A DNA stretch of 64,000 bases from Jeotgalibacillus proteolyticus (lineage in GTDB: Bacteria > Bacillota > Bacilli > Bacillales > Jeotgalibacillaceae), in the NCBI RefSeq assembly GCF_002926065.1, contig NZ_PREZ01000001.1, forward strand, positions 186,001 through 250,000. The letters are read 5' to 3'. The position numbers were made by a program, and so were the translations under genes. Position 1 is the stretch's first letter. The number at the start of each line of letters is the position of its first letter. The notes under the pieces are model-generated. The model was not told the DNA's origin. It worked only from the letters and a program-made list of their open reading frames with translations, and searched no databases. Of this stretch, positions 1-8,930 are shown in pieces.

Positions 1-1445
1 ACATCCTTTGGTGCTGCAAAATTTACAAGCTTGCTCGTTCTGGTATAGCCGGAAAGAACGTCTTTATTTTTTCTGCTTTCCCCTTCCACCAGAACCTCTA
101 GAACCTGTCCTTCAAGCTTTTTCAGTGCTGCATTGGACATGTCATTTACGAGATTATTTAATCGCTGCAGCCGTTCCTTTTTAACTTCCATTGGAACATT
201 GTCTTTCATTTTAGCAGCAGGCGTTCCCTCACGGGGAGAGTAAATATACGTAAATGCAGTCTCAAACCCGACTTCTTTGTACAACGAGAGGGTTTCTTCA
301 AATTGCTCCTCTGTTTCATTCGGAAAGCCGACAATGATGTCAGTAGTTAAAACAGCATTCGGAATCGCTTTGCGGATTTTCCCGACAAGCTCAATAAAAT
401 GCTCTCTTGTATATTTTCGTGCCATTAATTTTAATATTTGGGAAGAGCCATGCTGAACCGGTAAATGAATATGTTCAACCAAGTTTCCGCCTTTAGCAAG
501 TACCTCGATTAAATAATCATCAAAGTCTCTTGGATGGCTTGTGGTAAAACGTATTCTCGGAATATCGATGCTTCGGAGCTCGTCCATCAGCTGACCTAAG
601 CCGTAAGTGTTATCTTCGAAGTCTTTGCCGTATGCATTAACATTCTGTCCAAGAAGCGTTATTTCCTGATAGCCTTGAGCGGCTAAATGGCGGACCTCCT
701 GGATAATATCCTCAGGTCTTCTACTTCGTTCTTTCCCCCGGGTGTAGGGAACGATACAGTACGTACAGAACTTGTCACAGCCATACATAATATTTACCCA
801 GCCTTTAATTGCCCCTTTTCTGACTTTTGGAAGGTTTTCAATGACATCCCCTTCTTTTGACCAGACTTCAACGACCATCTCTTTGCTCAAATAAGCCTCG
901 TTTAAGATGTTAGGCAGACGGTGAATATTATGCGTTCCAAAGATCATATCGATATGCTGGTGGGTTTTAAGAATCTTATTTACAACAGATTCCTCTTGAG
1001 ACATACAACCGCAAACCCCTATAAGTAAATCAGGACGTTCAAGCTTTAACGGCTTTAAGTGGCCGATTTCACCAAAAACCTTGTTCTCGGCATTTTCTCG
1101 AATGGCACATGTATTTAACAAAATCACATCTGCATCTGCTGTTGTATCGGTTGGTTCATAACCCAGCTGCAGGAAGATACCTGCCATTACTTCTGTATCG
1201 TGTTCATTCATTTGACAGCCATAAGTGCGGATATAGAATTTACGGCCTTTCCCCATGCCGGCATAGGCAGGATCAATCGTAAAATCTTTATGGTAGGCAA
1301 CTTCTTCTTTGCCACGTTTTTTTGCATCTTTTAAAGAAGGCGGGCTGTAAACCGTTTGAAAGTATTGACTGTAATCTTTTTCATTCGTGCCCTTGGCAGG
1401 TGTTACGGAGGCTTTTTGCCCTGCAAGACGCTGCTCTTCGTTCAT
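1..1445 (-). CDS. miaB: MiaB, tRNA-2-methylthio-N6-dimethylallyladenosine synthase (3' end outside window)
   Basis: Radical-SAM methylthiotransferase that adds a methylthio group to isopentenyladenosine-37 of tRNAs reading UNN codons. The translation shows the N-terminal UPF0004 domain with its cysteines ([30 protein letters not shown]). It then shows the radical-SAM cluster motif [17 protein letters not shown] and the start of the C-terminal TRAM domain. The window edge removes the last residues. An N-terminal extension of about 65 residues before the first cysteine is typical of Bacillus MiaB. The ATG at 1445 follows an AAAGGGGA ribosome-binding site. A separate promoter and a leader hairpin lie upstream. 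In B. subtilis tdh-kbl sits between spoVS and miaB; here the two are adjacent. Confidence 0.95.
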   Translation of the reverse strand, partial: MNEEQRLAGQKASVTPAKGTNEKDYSQYFQTVYSPPSLKDAKKRGKEEVAYHKDFTIDPAYAGMGKGRKFYIRTYGCQMNEHDTEVMAGIFLQLGYEPTDTTADADVILLNTCAIRENAENKVFGEIGHLKPLKLERPDLLIGVCGCMSQEESVVNKILKTHQHIDMIFGTHNIHRLPNILNEAYLSKEMVVEVWSKEGDVIENLPKVRKGAIKGWVNIMYGCDKFCTYCIVPYTRGKERSRRPEDIIQEVRHLAAQGYQEITLLGQNVNAYGKDFEDNTYGLGQLMDELRSIDIPRIRFTTSHPRDFDDYLIEVLAKGGNLVEHIHLPVQHGSSQILKLMARKYTREHFIELVGKIRKAIPNAVLTTDIIVGFPNETEEQFEETLSLYKEVGFETAFTYIYSPREGTPAAKMKDNVPMEVKKERLQRLNNLVNDMSNAALKKLEGQVLEVLVEGESRKNKDVLSGYTRTSKLVNFAAPKD

Positions 1446-1470
1446 GAGAAAATCCCCTTTCTATCAAAAC

Positions 1471-1497
1471 AAAAAACAGAAGCTCCTGGTAAGCTCT
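1471..1497 (-). terminator. Terminator-like hairpin in the miaB leader
   Basis: Read on the minus strand, an AGAGCT/AGCTTCT stem with one bulge is followed by six T residues. It lies between the predicted miaB promoter (1547-1575) and the miaB start, so it sits inside the leader. A second small hairpin (ATGGTT, loop CTA, AACCAT, 1522-1536) precedes it. Attenuation is an inference. Confidence 0.5.
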
Positions 1498-1546
1498 AGT
1501 TTTCTGCAACAAACAATATAAATGGTTTAGAACCATACGTCCCTTT

Positions 1547-1575
1547 AGTATATAGGGTCTTTACATCAGATACAA
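1547..1575 (-). promoter_or_regulatory. SigA-type promoter for miaB
   Basis: The minus strand shows TTGTAT (1570-1575), a 17-base spacer and TATACT (1547-1552). Predicted transcription begins near 1540 and gives a leader of roughly 95 bases with two hairpins. Confidence 0.55.
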
Positions 1576-1661
1576 TAGTCACGTCTTTTTTGTCGAAATA
1601 TCTCCTTTTCTTCCTTAAAAATATACTATAAGTAAATGGTAATTCAGGTTACATACACAGC

Positions 1662-1695
1662 AAAAAGAAAGAAGCTGGATCGCCTCCTTCTTTTT
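1662..1695 (-). terminator. Terminator after spoVS
   Basis: Purine- and pyrimidine-rich arms (AAAAAGAAGG on one side, CTTCTTTC on the other of the minus strand) form a hairpin ending in a T tract, 37 bases after the spoVS stop codon. The stem is imperfect. Confidence 0.5.
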
Positions 1696-1731
1696 GGCGT
1701 TTCATTCTTTTTGCAGACAAAACGGTATTCC

Positions 1732-1992
1732 TTATCTTGGTTCAATGATCAGTTTCATTGCCGTACGATCTTCACCGTCAATCTTGATGTCTGTGAATGC
1801 CGGAATACAAATTAAATCCACTCCGCCCGGAGCAACGAATCCTCTGGCGATGGCAACTGCTTTTACTGCCTGATTAAGCGCGCCTGCTCCAATTGCTTGT
1901 ACTTCTACCATCCCCCGCTCGCGAAGCACCCCGGCAAGTGCTCCTGCTACAGAGTTTGGATTTGATCGTGATGATACCTTCAGGACGTCCAT
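1732..1992 (-). CDS. spoVS: Stage V sporulation protein S
   Basis: Small 86-residue Alba-like protein needed for normal progress beyond stage V of sporulation; proposed to bind nucleic acid. The protein is nearly identical in pattern to B. subtilis SpoVS (MDVLKVSSRSNPNSVAGALAGVLRE at the start, KLIIEPR at the end), which is exceptionally conserved. The reading frame is open upstream. The ATG at 1992 is chosen because GAGGAGG stands 7-8 bases before it and the length then equals the family length. It lies downstream of rny and ymdB, as in B. subtilis, and is followed by a terminator. I could not find a convincing SigH promoter in the 103 bases upstream. Confidence 0.96.
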   Translation of the reverse strand: MDVLKVSSRSNPNSVAGALAGVLRERGMVEVQAIGAGALNQAVKAVAIARGFVAPGGVDLICIPAFTDIKIDGEDRTAMKLIIEPR

Positions 1993-2095
1993 TGTGTACC
2001 TCCTCATTAACATCAACTACCACACCATGGATGTGATGATTTCCATTAACTATATTCAAAGAAGAGGCGTCCTATGCAATTCTAAAAGACTTCTG

Positions 2096-2896
2096 TTAAT
2101 TCGACACGAATGGATGATCTTCGTTAATAAGAATCCTTTCAATCGATACGGCTTTTCCAGATTTACGGTCAAGGTCAATCAAACAGCCGCTGAGTATGGC
2201 CCTGCCTGTTTTAGGAACCTCAAACCGGGAAGGCAGTCCTGTTGTAAAGCGCTTAAGCACCGCTTCTTTTTCCATTCCGAGAATAGCATCATAGGGACCG
2301 GTCATTCCAACATCCGATAAATAAGCAGTTCCTCCGGGTAAAATTCGGTTGTCAGAAGTCTGTACATGGGTGTGGGTTCCGACTACCGCCGATGCCTTAC
2401 CATCTAAAAACCAGCCCATCGCCTGTTTTTCACTTGTTGCCTCAGCATGAAAGTCCACAAAAATAAAGGGAGTATGCCTTTTTGCTTCTTCCACAAGCTT
2501 TTTAACGACAGGAAACGGATCATCCACCGGATTCATAAATGTCCTGCCAAGGGCATTTATAATAGCAATTTCACTGCTGCCCGCTGATATAATTTGCATG
2601 CCTTTTCCCGGTGCTCCTTTTGGGTAATTTGCAGGTCTGACCATATTATGGCTCTGGTCAATGAACTGAAAAATCTCCCGGTTATCCCACGTATGGTTCC
2701 CTAAGGTGAATACTTCTCCTCCAGCTGATTCAAGCTGACGGTAAATTTTCTCCGTTATCCCTCTTCCTGACGCTGCATTTTCACCATTAATGATTGTGCA
2801 GTCAGGACTGTATTTTTCTTTTAACTGGGGCAAATACTCTTCAACCATCTCCCGCCCCGGAGATCCGACTATATCACCTATAAATAATATTCTCAT
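2096..2896 (-). CDS. ymdB: YmdB, 2',3'-cyclic nucleotide phosphodiesterase family
   Basis: 266-residue metallophosphoesterase. In B. subtilis YmdB hydrolyses 2',3'-cyclic nucleotides and affects biofilm versus motility gene expression and nanotube formation. Metal-site motifs are visible in order: FIGDIVGSPGRE at the N terminus, NGENAA, TLGNHTWDN, FVDFHAEATSE and VVGTHTHVQTSD. These give the di-metal centre of the calcineurin-like fold. The length matches the family. It starts 116 bases after the rny stop with an AGAGGAAAA ribosome-binding site. The rny terminator between them means rny and ymdB may be only partly co-transcribed. Confidence 0.93.
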   Translation of the reverse strand: MRILFIGDIVGSPGREMVEEYLPQLKEKYSPDCTIINGENAASGRGITEKIYRQLESAGGEVFTLGNHTWDNREIFQFIDQSHNMVRPANYPKGAPGKGMQIISAGSSEIAIINALGRTFMNPVDDPFPVVKKLVEEAKRHTPFIFVDFHAEATSEKQAMGWFLDGKASAVVGTHTHVQTSDNRILPGGTAYLSDVGMTGPYDAILGMEKEAVLKRFTTGLPSRFEVPKTGRAILSGCLIDLDRKSGKAVSIERILINEDHPFVSN

Positions 2897-2975
2897 TTTA
2901 TTTTCCTCTTTCCAAATCGTTTTTTCAATTGAATCGTATACCCGGGTATTAGAATAGCATACGAATGAAAATAAT

Positions 2976-3007
2976 AAAAAGGCAATGTGACAGGAATCAC
3001 ATTGCCT
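2976..3007 (-). terminator. Terminator after rny
   Basis: Perfect 11-base arms AGGCAATGTGA and TCACATTGCCT with a 6-base loop, followed on the minus strand by TTTTTATTATT. It begins 5 bases after the rny stop codon. Confidence 0.85.
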
Positions 3008-3012
3008 CTTGA

Positions 3013-4575
3013 TTATTTTGCATATTCTACTGCTCTTGTTTCCCGGATGACTGTAATTTTTATATGTCCAGGATAGTTAAGCTCTTCTTCGATTCGCTTT
3101 CGGATATCTCTGGCAAGGCGATGCGCTGTAAGATCATCAATCTGCTCCGGCTTGACCATAATACGAATTTCCCGTCCTGCCTGAATAGCGAATGATTTTT
3201 CAACACCTTCATATGACTCAGAGATCTCTTCTAAGCGCTCAAGGCGTCTGATATAATTCTCAAGTGTTTCACTTCTTGCACCAGGTCTCGCTGCTGATAG
3301 CGCATCTGCTGCAGCTACAAGAACTGCAATAACTGATGTTGCTTCGTAATCCCCATGGTGGGAAGCGATACTGTTAATGACAACCGGATGCTCCTTATAC
3401 TTCGTCGCAAGCTCGACGCCAATTTCAACGTGGCTTCCTTCCACTTCATGATCAATTGCTTTCCCAATGTCGTGAAGAAGTCCTGCACGTCTTGCAAGTG
3501 TTTCGTCTTCCCCAAGCTCTGCAGCAAGCAGGCCGGCAAGATAAGCAACTTCAGTAGAATGCTTTAACACATTTTGACCATAGCTTGTACGGTATCTCAG
3601 GCGACCCAGGATTTTAATTAAATCAGGATGCAGTCCATGGACACCTACATCAAAGGTGGTTTGTTCGCCGATCTCACGGATGTATTCATCCACTTCTCTG
3701 CGAGCCTTATCAACCATTTCCTCAATTCGTGCCGGGTGAATCCTTCCATCTTGAACCAGCTTTTCCAATGCAATCCGGGCTGTCTCGCGCCGAATTGGAT
3801 CAAAACCGGAAAGAATAACTGCTTCTGGAGTATCATCAATAATAAGATCAATTCCGGTAAGCGTTTCAAGTGTCCGAATATTCCGGCCTTCCCGCCCGAT
3901 GATTCGTCCTTTCATCTCATCGTTTGGTAAATTCACGACGGAAACTGTCGTTTCTGCAACATGATCTGCTGCACAACGCTGAATTGCAAGTGACAGAAGC
4001 TCCCTGGCTTTTTTCTCTGATTCTTCTTTAGCCCGATTTTCCTGCTCCTTCACCATAATCGCGATATCCTGAGCTAATTCTTTTTCTACCTGATCAAGAA
4101 TAATGCTCTTAGCTTCTTCGCGAGTTAAGCTGGAAATACGTTCAAGTTCATGCTCCTGCTTTTGAACCATCTCGTCCACTTTGCTTTCCATCTCTTCAAT
4201 ATGTTGTTGTCGTTCATGCAAGGATTGATCCTTGCGTTCAAGCATTGATTCGCGCTTATTTAGCGAATCATCCTTGCGATCGAGGTTTTCCTCCCTCTGC
4301 ATTAAACGATTTTCTTGCTTTTGTAATTCGTTTCTTCGCTCACGAAGTTCAGCTTCAATCTCTGAACGAAGCTTATGATTTTCATCTTTCGCTTCTAATA
4401 GTGCTTCTTTTTTAAGAGCCTCTGCTTCACGTCTTCCGTTTTCAAGAATTTGGTCTACAGAGCCTTTTGCACCACCGATTTTCGCATCCATCATGAATTT
4501 GTGAATCAAATAACCAACAATCACACCGACGATAATGCTAAGCAAAATGGAGATGATGACAGTAATTGGTTCCAT
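3013..4575 (-). CDS. rny: Ribonuclease Y
   Basis: Membrane-anchored endoribonuclease that starts bulk mRNA turnover in Bacillus. Features in order: an N-terminal transmembrane helix (about residues 5-25), a long charged coiled coil (about 30-200), a KH domain containing [15 protein letters not shown], and the HD domain with [16 protein letters not shown] carrying the catalytic His-Asp pair, then SIASHHGD. The open frame begins at a GTG at 4584, but AGGAGG overlaps that codon. The ATG at 4575 has GGAGG eight bases upstream and gives 520 residues, the usual Bacillus length. It has its own strong promoter. Confidence 0.97.
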   Translation of the reverse strand: MEPITVIISILLSIIVGVIVGYLIHKFMMDAKIGGAKGSVDQILENGRREAEALKKEALLEAKDENHKLRSEIEAELRERRNELQKQENRLMQREENLDRKDDSLNKRESMLERKDQSLHERQQHIEEMESKVDEMVQKQEHELERISSLTREEAKSIILDQVEKELAQDIAIMVKEQENRAKEESEKKARELLSLAIQRCAADHVAETTVSVVNLPNDEMKGRIIGREGRNIRTLETLTGIDLIIDDTPEAVILSGFDPIRRETARIALEKLVQDGRIHPARIEEMVDKARREVDEYIREIGEQTTFDVGVHGLHPDLIKILGRLRYRTSYGQNVLKHSTEVAYLAGLLAAELGEDETLARRAGLLHDIGKAIDHEVEGSHVEIGVELATKYKEHPVVINSIASHHGDYEATSVIAVLVAAADALSAARPGARSETLENYIRRLERLEEISESYEGVEKSFAIQAGREIRIMVKPEQIDDLTAHRLARDIRKRIEEELNYPGHIKITVIRETRAVEYAK

Positions 4576-4700
4576 CGTATTCACCTCCCCTTGCTATTCA
4601 AATGTTCAGATCCTGCCTTTTGTCGGCTAGTATAAATTACTATACAAGGCCAGGCAATTTACTTGTTAATCGAAATAAAAATGTAAAATATACAATGTTA

Positions 4701-4729
4701 ATTTTAAGTCTGCATATTTTCATTGTCAA
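4701..4729 (-). promoter_or_regulatory. SigA promoter for rny
   Basis: A consensus TTGACA (4724-4729), a 17-base spacer and TAAAAT (4701-4706) on the minus strand. It lies just downstream of the recA terminator, so rny has an independent transcript with a leader of about 120 bases. Confidence 0.8.
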
Positions 4730-4771
4730 GGGTCTCAACAAATTATCCCAGTTTGCAATCTATTTAATACG

Positions 4772-4808
4772 AAAAAAAGGACAAAGAGGCGAGCCTCTTT
4801 GTCCTTTT
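4772..4808 (-). terminator. Terminator after recA
   Basis: Perfect 16-base arms (AAAAGGACAAAGAGGC and its complement) around a 2-base centre, flanked by A and T runs. This is a strong and probably bidirectional intrinsic terminator. Confidence 0.9.
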
Positions 4809-4822
4809 GCAGGATAGCGGAA

Positions 4823-5866
4823 TTAATCTTCCAGCAGACTTAAGTTCTCTTCTTCTGTTTCTGCCGGTGCATTCCGGTCCACATCCATTCCGTGATATTC
4901 ACGGATTTTCAGCATGATTTCCTGTCTGAGAGCAGGATTTTCTTTAAGAAACTGTTTGGAATTCTCGCGTCCCTGTCCAAGCCGGTCCCCATTATAAGAA
5001 TACCATGATCCGCTTTTTTGAATAATGTCGACTTCTGAGCCAAGGTCAATAATTTCGCCTTCTCTGGAAATACCTTCTCCATACATAATGTCAACTTCAG
5101 CAATACGGAATGGCGGGGCAACTTTATTTTTAACAATCTTAATCCGGGTTTTATTCCCGACCATTTCATTTCCCTGTTTTAATGTTTCAGCACGGCGCAC
5201 GTCTAAACGGATTGAAGAATAGAATTTAAGTGCACGGCCCCCTGGTGTTGTTTCCGGGCTCCCAAACATTACACCAACTTTTTCACGGATCTGGTTAATG
5301 AAAATAGCAATCGTATTTGATTTGCTGATTGCTCCTGACAGCTTTCGAAGCGCCTGAGACATAAGGCGCGCCTGAAGACCTACATGGGAATCTCCCATTT
5401 CTCCTTCAATCTCCGCTTTTGGAACAAGGGCTGCTACAGAATCGACAACAATGATTTCCACAGCTCCGCTTCGAACAAGTGCCTCGGCTATTTCAAGAGC
5501 CTGTTCACCTGTGTCCGGCTGAGACAACAGCAGCTCATCAATATTAACACCCAGTTTACTTGCGTAGACAGGGTCAAGAGCATGCTCAGCATCAATGAAT
5601 GCAGCCTGCCCGCCATTAGACTGCACCTCTGCAATAGCATGAAGGGCTACAGTTGTTTTACCTGAGCTTTCAGGACCGTATATTTCAATTACCCGTCCGC
5701 GCGGGTATCCGCCAACTCCAAGCGCCGCATCTAATGCGATTGAACCGCTTGATACAGTTGAAAGATTTCTATCTGTTTTTTCACCCAGCTTCATTATCGA
5801 GCCTTTTCCGAACTGTTTTTCAATTTGTTTAAGCGCCATATCTAAGGCTGCCTGACGATCACTCAC
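4823..5866 (-). CDS. recA: RecA recombinase
   Basis: Strand-exchange ATPase of homologous recombination and co-protease for LexA cleavage in the SOS response. The 347-residue protein shows the N-terminal [21 protein letters not shown], Walker [10 protein letters not shown], the Walker B region with [10 protein letters not shown], and loop L2 [16 protein letters not shown]. The acidic C-terminal tail is [12 protein letters not shown]. The open frame extends 36 codons upstream, but that extension runs into the promoter and the SOS box. The GTG at 5866 follows AAAGGAGGA at correct spacing and matches the N terminus of all Bacillus RecA proteins. Expression should be DNA-damage inducible through the LexA box at 5968-5981. 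cinA lies upstream, separated by a terminator. Confidence 0.98.
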   Translation of the reverse strand: MSDRQAALDMALKQIEKQFGKGSIMKLGEKTDRNLSTVSSGSIALDAALGVGGYPRGRVIEIYGPESSGKTTVALHAIAEVQSNGGQAAFIDAEHALDPVYASKLGVNIDELLLSQPDTGEQALEIAEALVRSGAVEIIVVDSVAALVPKAEIEGEMGDSHVGLQARLMSQALRKLSGAISKSNTIAIFINQIREKVGVMFGSPETTPGGRALKFYSSIRLDVRRAETLKQGNEMVGNKTRIKIVKNKVAPPFRIAEVDIMYGEGISREGEIIDLGSEVDIIQKSGSWYSYNGDRLGQGRENSKQFLKENPALRQEIMLKIREYHGMDVDRNAPAETEEENLSLLED

Positions 5867-5930
5867 ATAAATTCCTCCTTTTATCTGATCTACCATTCTT
5901 GTATTGACTGGTATCTCATAACCTAACTTT

Positions 5931-5959
5931 ACTATACTCCTTTTACTTCTAATAAACAA
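5931..5959 (-). promoter_or_regulatory. SigA promoter for recA
   Basis: The minus strand shows TTGTTT (5954-5959), a 17-base spacer and TATAGT (5931-5936). The LexA box lies just upstream of the -35 element. Confidence 0.75.
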
Positions 5960-5967
5960 GCAAAAAG

Positions 5968-5981
5968 CGAACATTTATTCG
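5968..5981 (-). promoter_or_regulatory. LexA (SOS) box of recA
   Basis: The minus strand reads CGAATAAATGTTCG, which fits the Bacillus LexA/DinR consensus CGAAC-N4-GTTCG with one change. That change is in the same place as I recall for the B. subtilis recA box. It ends eight bases before the -35 element. It is embedded in a longer palindrome (see findings). Confidence 0.8.
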
Positions 5982-6090
5982 CTTTTTTTATTGAGCAATT
6001 TATCATCGATTTCTCTATTAATTATAAAGAGTTTGTTAATTTTTTTCTCCTATTCGCTCTTAAAAAAGCATATTCACTTTTTAAAAATTT

Positions 6091-6127
6091 TTTAAAAAAA
6101 CCTCCGGCTTAATTCAGCGGAGGTTTT
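6091..6127 (-). terminator. Terminator overlapping the 3' end of cinA
   Basis: The arms AAAACCTCCG and CGGAGGTTTT include the last codons and stop of cinA. On the minus strand the hairpin is followed by TTTTTTTAAAAAATTTT. It separates cinA from the recA promoter. Confidence 0.85.
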
Positions 6128-7365
6128 CTATCTTCGAGCAAACGGATCAATTGAAATAAGCCATGTTTAACCGTTCTAATTCTTGTATAATTCCTTTCCC
6201 CTTTTAATGATAGGGAAATTGCAATAGGGGGTTTGTTGTCCATGGCAATACCAATACAGATGGTTCCTGCCGGCTTATTCTCTAAAGAGTCAGGTCCAGC
6301 GACCCCGGTGAAAGAAATGCCGATATCAGAGTTAAGTGATTTTTTTACCCCTGCTGCAAGCTCTTTAGCACATTGCTCACTTACAGCACCGTACTTTAAC
6401 AATGTCTCTTCTTTAACCCCTGTTAAATCGCGCTTGCTTTCGTTGGTGTAGCAAATAATTCCGCCCTTAAAGACGGCGCTGGCTCCCGGCAAAGAAGCGA
6501 TTTGCGATGAAAACATGCCTGCTGTCAGGCTTTCGGCAGAGGCAATCGTTTTGCCTGTGGAAGACAATAACGAAAATGCTTTATTTAATAGTGTTTCATC
6601 GTCTTTACCATACATAAATTCGCCGACAATTGAATTTATTTTTTCCTCTGTTTTATCAAGCATTGAACCCGCCGTCTCTTTGTTCTCATGCTTTGCTGAT
6701 AATCGCAGGGTCACTTCCCCATCAGATGCTAACGGCGCTATTGTAGGATTTTTCTGTGCATCAATTAACGCTTCTATTTTTGTTTCAAGCTCAGCTTCTC
6801 CGATTCCAAAATAACGTAAAACCCGCGATCGCACAGGCTTGCCATCACTGAAAATCGATAGCAGCTCCGGTACTGCATCCAATTGGAACATCGGCTTCAT
6901 TTCCCTAGGAGGCCCCGGAAGAAGGACAAAGACAGTATTATTATGTCTGAGCAGCATACCAGGTGCCATACCGTGTCTGTTGATAAATACGGTGCTATTA
7001 TCAAGAACGATCGCCTGTTTTTTGTTGTTGTCAGTCATTTCACGGTTTGCAGCTTTAAAATATTCTGAGATGGCTAAAAGAGATTCTTCGTGCATGACCA
7101 GCTTCCGGTTTGTGTGTGCTGCCATTGTTTCTTTTGTCAGATCATCCTTCGTTGGTCCAAGACCTCCTGTCAGGATAACCAGATCTGAACGCATTTCAGC
7201 CTCTTGTATTTCCTGTAAAAGACGATCTGCATTATCGCCCACAACTCGGTGTCGATACACATCGATTCCCAATTCAGCCAGCTGCTGAGAAATGAATTGA
7301 GCATTTGTATTTGCAATTTGACCTAATAATAATTCAGAGCCTACCGCAATAATTTCAGCATACAT
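6109..7365 (-). CDS. cinA: CinA, competence/damage-inducible protein with nicotinamide nucleotide amidohydrolase domain
   Basis: 418-residue two-domain protein. The N-terminal half is MoaB/MoeA-like (GSELLLGQIANTNAQ, LTGGLGPTKDDLTKE, LPGPPREMKPM). The C-terminal half is the PncC-type domain (ASAESLTAGMFSS, GGIICYTNESK, GVAGPD) that deamidates nicotinamide mononucleotide or processes related pyridine nucleotides. B. subtilis cinA is co-transcribed with recA during competence; here a hairpin intervenes, so read-through would be needed. It starts 11 bases after the pgsA stop with an AAGGGGCG ribosome-binding site, so the two share a transcript. Confidence 0.94.
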   Translation of the reverse strand: MYAEIIAVGSELLLGQIANTNAQFISQQLAELGIDVYRHRVVGDNADRLLQEIQEAEMRSDLVILTGGLGPTKDDLTKETMAAHTNRKLVMHEESLLAISEYFKAANREMTDNNKKQAIVLDNSTVFINRHGMAPGMLLRHNNTVFVLLPGPPREMKPMFQLDAVPELLSIFSDGKPVRSRVLRYFGIGEAELETKIEALIDAQKNPTIAPLASDGEVTLRLSAKHENKETAGSMLDKTEEKINSIVGEFMYGKDDETLLNKAFSLLSSTGKTIASAESLTAGMFSSQIASLPGASAVFKGGIICYTNESKRDLTGVKEETLLKYGAVSEQCAKELAAGVKKSLNSDIGISFTGVAGPDSLENKPAGTICIGIAMDNKPPIAISLSLKGERNYTRIRTVKHGLFQLIRLLEDRKPPLN

Positions 7366-7376
7366 CTAATCGCCCC

Positions 7377-7955
7377 TTATTTAGAATGACGGAATGCATC
7401 CCAGTTCTTCACAAAATAATCAACACCTGACCACACTGTAAAAATAGCTGCTACGTATAAAGAAATAAGATCAAATCGAATTCCGATCATTTCAAATACC
7501 ACGTTATGCAGCAATAGAGCTGAAATGGCAACAATCTGCATCCACATCTTAATTTTTCCAAGCATCGCAGCCGCATGCACCTCGCCGCTGCCCGCTAAAA
7601 CCAATCTTAGTCCGGTAATCGCAAATTCACGGGAGATGATTAAAATCACTATCCAGGAAGGTGCCATTTGTAATTCTACTAATATAACAAGGGCAGCTGA
7701 AACAAGCAGTTTATCAGCAAGCGGATCTAAAAATTTCCCCAGATTGGTTACCATGTTGTACTTTCTTGCATAAAACCCGTCGACCCAATCAGTGGAAGCA
7801 GCGAAGATAAAAATCAGCCCTCCGATAAAATGGTTTACTGGAATTTCAGCCCCTAAAAGCTTAAAGGCGCCCCATCCAAAATCTATCAGCATAATAACCA
7901 TAAATAATGGTATAAGCAAAATCCTGGAGATCGTTATTTTATTTGGTATATTCAC
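7377..7955 (-). CDS. pgsA: CDP-diacylglycerol--glycerol-3-phosphate 3-phosphatidyltransferase
   Basis: Membrane enzyme making phosphatidylglycerophosphate, the committed step to phosphatidylglycerol. It carries the CDP-alcohol phosphatidyltransferase signature as DWVDGFYARKYNMVTNLGKFLDPLADK, with the conserved aspartates, and four to five hydrophobic segments. The frame is open to 8003. The GTG at 7955 (protein begins VNIPNKITISRI) aligns with the B. subtilis start, follows GAGGAGG and gives 192 residues. An intrinsic-terminator-like hairpin stands about 30 bases upstream, leaving no space for a promoter. Expression therefore needs read-through from rodZ. Confidence 0.95.
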   Translation of the reverse strand: MNIPNKITISRILLIPLFMVIMLIDFGWGAFKLLGAEIPVNHFIGGLIFIFAASTDWVDGFYARKYNMVTNLGKFLDPLADKLLVSAALVILVELQMAPSWIVILIISREFAITGLRLVLAGSGEVHAAAMLGKIKMWMQIVAISALLLHNVVFEMIGIRFDLISLYVAAIFTVWSGVDYFVKNWDAFRHSK

Positions 7956-7986
7956 GCGTCTGTTCCTCCTCATTGCACCTCTTAGC

Positions 7987-8017
7987 AAAAAAATAGCCAT
8001 CACCGCGGATGACTATT
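7987..8017 (-). terminator. Terminator after the rodZ-like gene, directly before pgsA
   Basis: Ten-base arms AATAGTCATC and GATGGCTATT (one G-T wobble) with a 6-base loop, then a T run on the minus strand. It ends only about 30 bases before the pgsA start codon. Confidence 0.75.
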
Positions 8018-8038
8018 CTGCTTGATTAAAACTTTTAG

Positions 8039-8911
8039 CTACTCGTTTTCAACTTCAAAAATCATATTTTGAGTTGTTACTTCGTTTGCAGGAATACCGT
8101 ACTCAACAGCCTCTCCATTGATTTGCACTTCAGTCCCTGCAGTGCTGCCGACCCGAATACGGAACCAGTCATATTCAGAAGCGTCAAATGTAAATGTATC
8201 CCCTTCTCCCACCGGCTGGCCTGCAAGAGAACCTCCGGCTTCATCGGTAATGCCAATCCATGTGTCAGGGGAAGTAATGGTAATCTCTAGCTCATCAGCA
8301 TTACTGATCTGGTAAGTTGTAGTCGGTCCCTCAACGCCTATATTTTCTATAGAGATGGACTCTTCAGTTTCAGCCTCTGTATTTTCCTCATTTTGCTCTT
8401 CATCGGATTGAGCAGGCTCCTCAGCGGATTCCTCCCCGTTTACGGCTTCATTCTGCTGATCTATGTCAACTGATTCTTCAGTTTCATCAGTTCCGTTGGG
8501 CACGTCATTATTTTCTGAAAGAATATTTTGAAACAGGACCCAAGCTACAAATAAGATTCCTACTATAAATACAACGACAATCGCAGTTGGCAGAAAGCTG
8601 AACATGGTTGAAGAGCTGTTTCCAGTTTTTTTCGTTTGAGCACGTGTTAAATGAACAGGTATCTGCTCTTCATGGTTTAAAGGAATGTCGTTTGAATAAG
8701 CTTCAAAAAGTTCGTTAGGGTCTAACCCCACCGCCTCTGCGTATTGCTTGATAAATGCCCGTACATAAAATGAACCAGGCATCATTGAATAATTTCCTTC
8801 TTCAATTCCCTGTAAATATCTTTTTTGGATTTTTGTTAAAGATTGTACTTCTTCGAGTGAATAGCCCTTTTCTTCACGGGCTTCCCTCAAGCGTTTGCCT
8901 AGTTCTGTCAA
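8039..8911 (-). CDS. ymfM: RodZ-like cell-shape protein (YmfM)
   Basis: 290-residue bitopic membrane protein of the RodZ family, which links MreB filaments to the wall-elongation machinery. Residues 1-75 are a cytoplasmic Xre-type helix-turn-helix (LGKRLREAREEKGYSLEEVQ, KIQKRYLQGIEEGNY). A transmembrane helix lies at about 108-130. A strongly acidic Glu/Gln/Asn-rich linker covers about 131-187, and a C-terminal DUF4115 domain (about 190-290) lies outside the cell. It is preceded by ymfK and followed by pgsA, as in B. subtilis. It ends with a terminator-like hairpin. Confidence 0.88.
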   Translation of the reverse strand: MTELGKRLREAREEKGYSLEEVQSLTKIQKRYLQGIEEGNYSMMPGSFYVRAFIKQYAEAVGLDPNELFEAYSNDIPLNHEEQIPVHLTRAQTKKTGNSSSTMFSFLPTAIVVVFIVGILFVAWVLFQNILSENNDVPNGTDETEESVDIDQQNEAVNGEESAEEPAQSDEEQNEENTEAETEESISIENIGVEGPTTTYQISNADELEITITSPDTWIGITDEAGGSLAGQPVGEGDTFTFDASEYDWFRIRVGSTAGTEVQINGEAVEYGIPANEVTTQNMIFEVENE

Positions 8912-8930
8912 TGTTTACACCTACCAATAC

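Noticed and set aside
1993-2095. SigH promoter for spoVS
   Set aside because: AGGA and GAAT elements are present, but only 12 bases separate them, against about 17 in SigH promoters.
1994-2320. Plus-strand ORF of 108 codons across the spoVS-ymdB gap
   Set aside because: Most of it is antisense to ymdB and it covers the spoVS ribosome-binding site region; low-complexity start and no homology that I recognise.
5867-5974. N-terminal extension of recA by 36 codons
   Set aside because: The extension overlaps the recA promoter and LexA box; the GTG at 5866 has a strong ribosome-binding site and the conserved start.
6839-7288. Plus-strand ORF of 149 codons opposite cinA
   Set aside because: Antisense shadow of a conserved gene with Ser/Arg-rich composition and no family resemblance.
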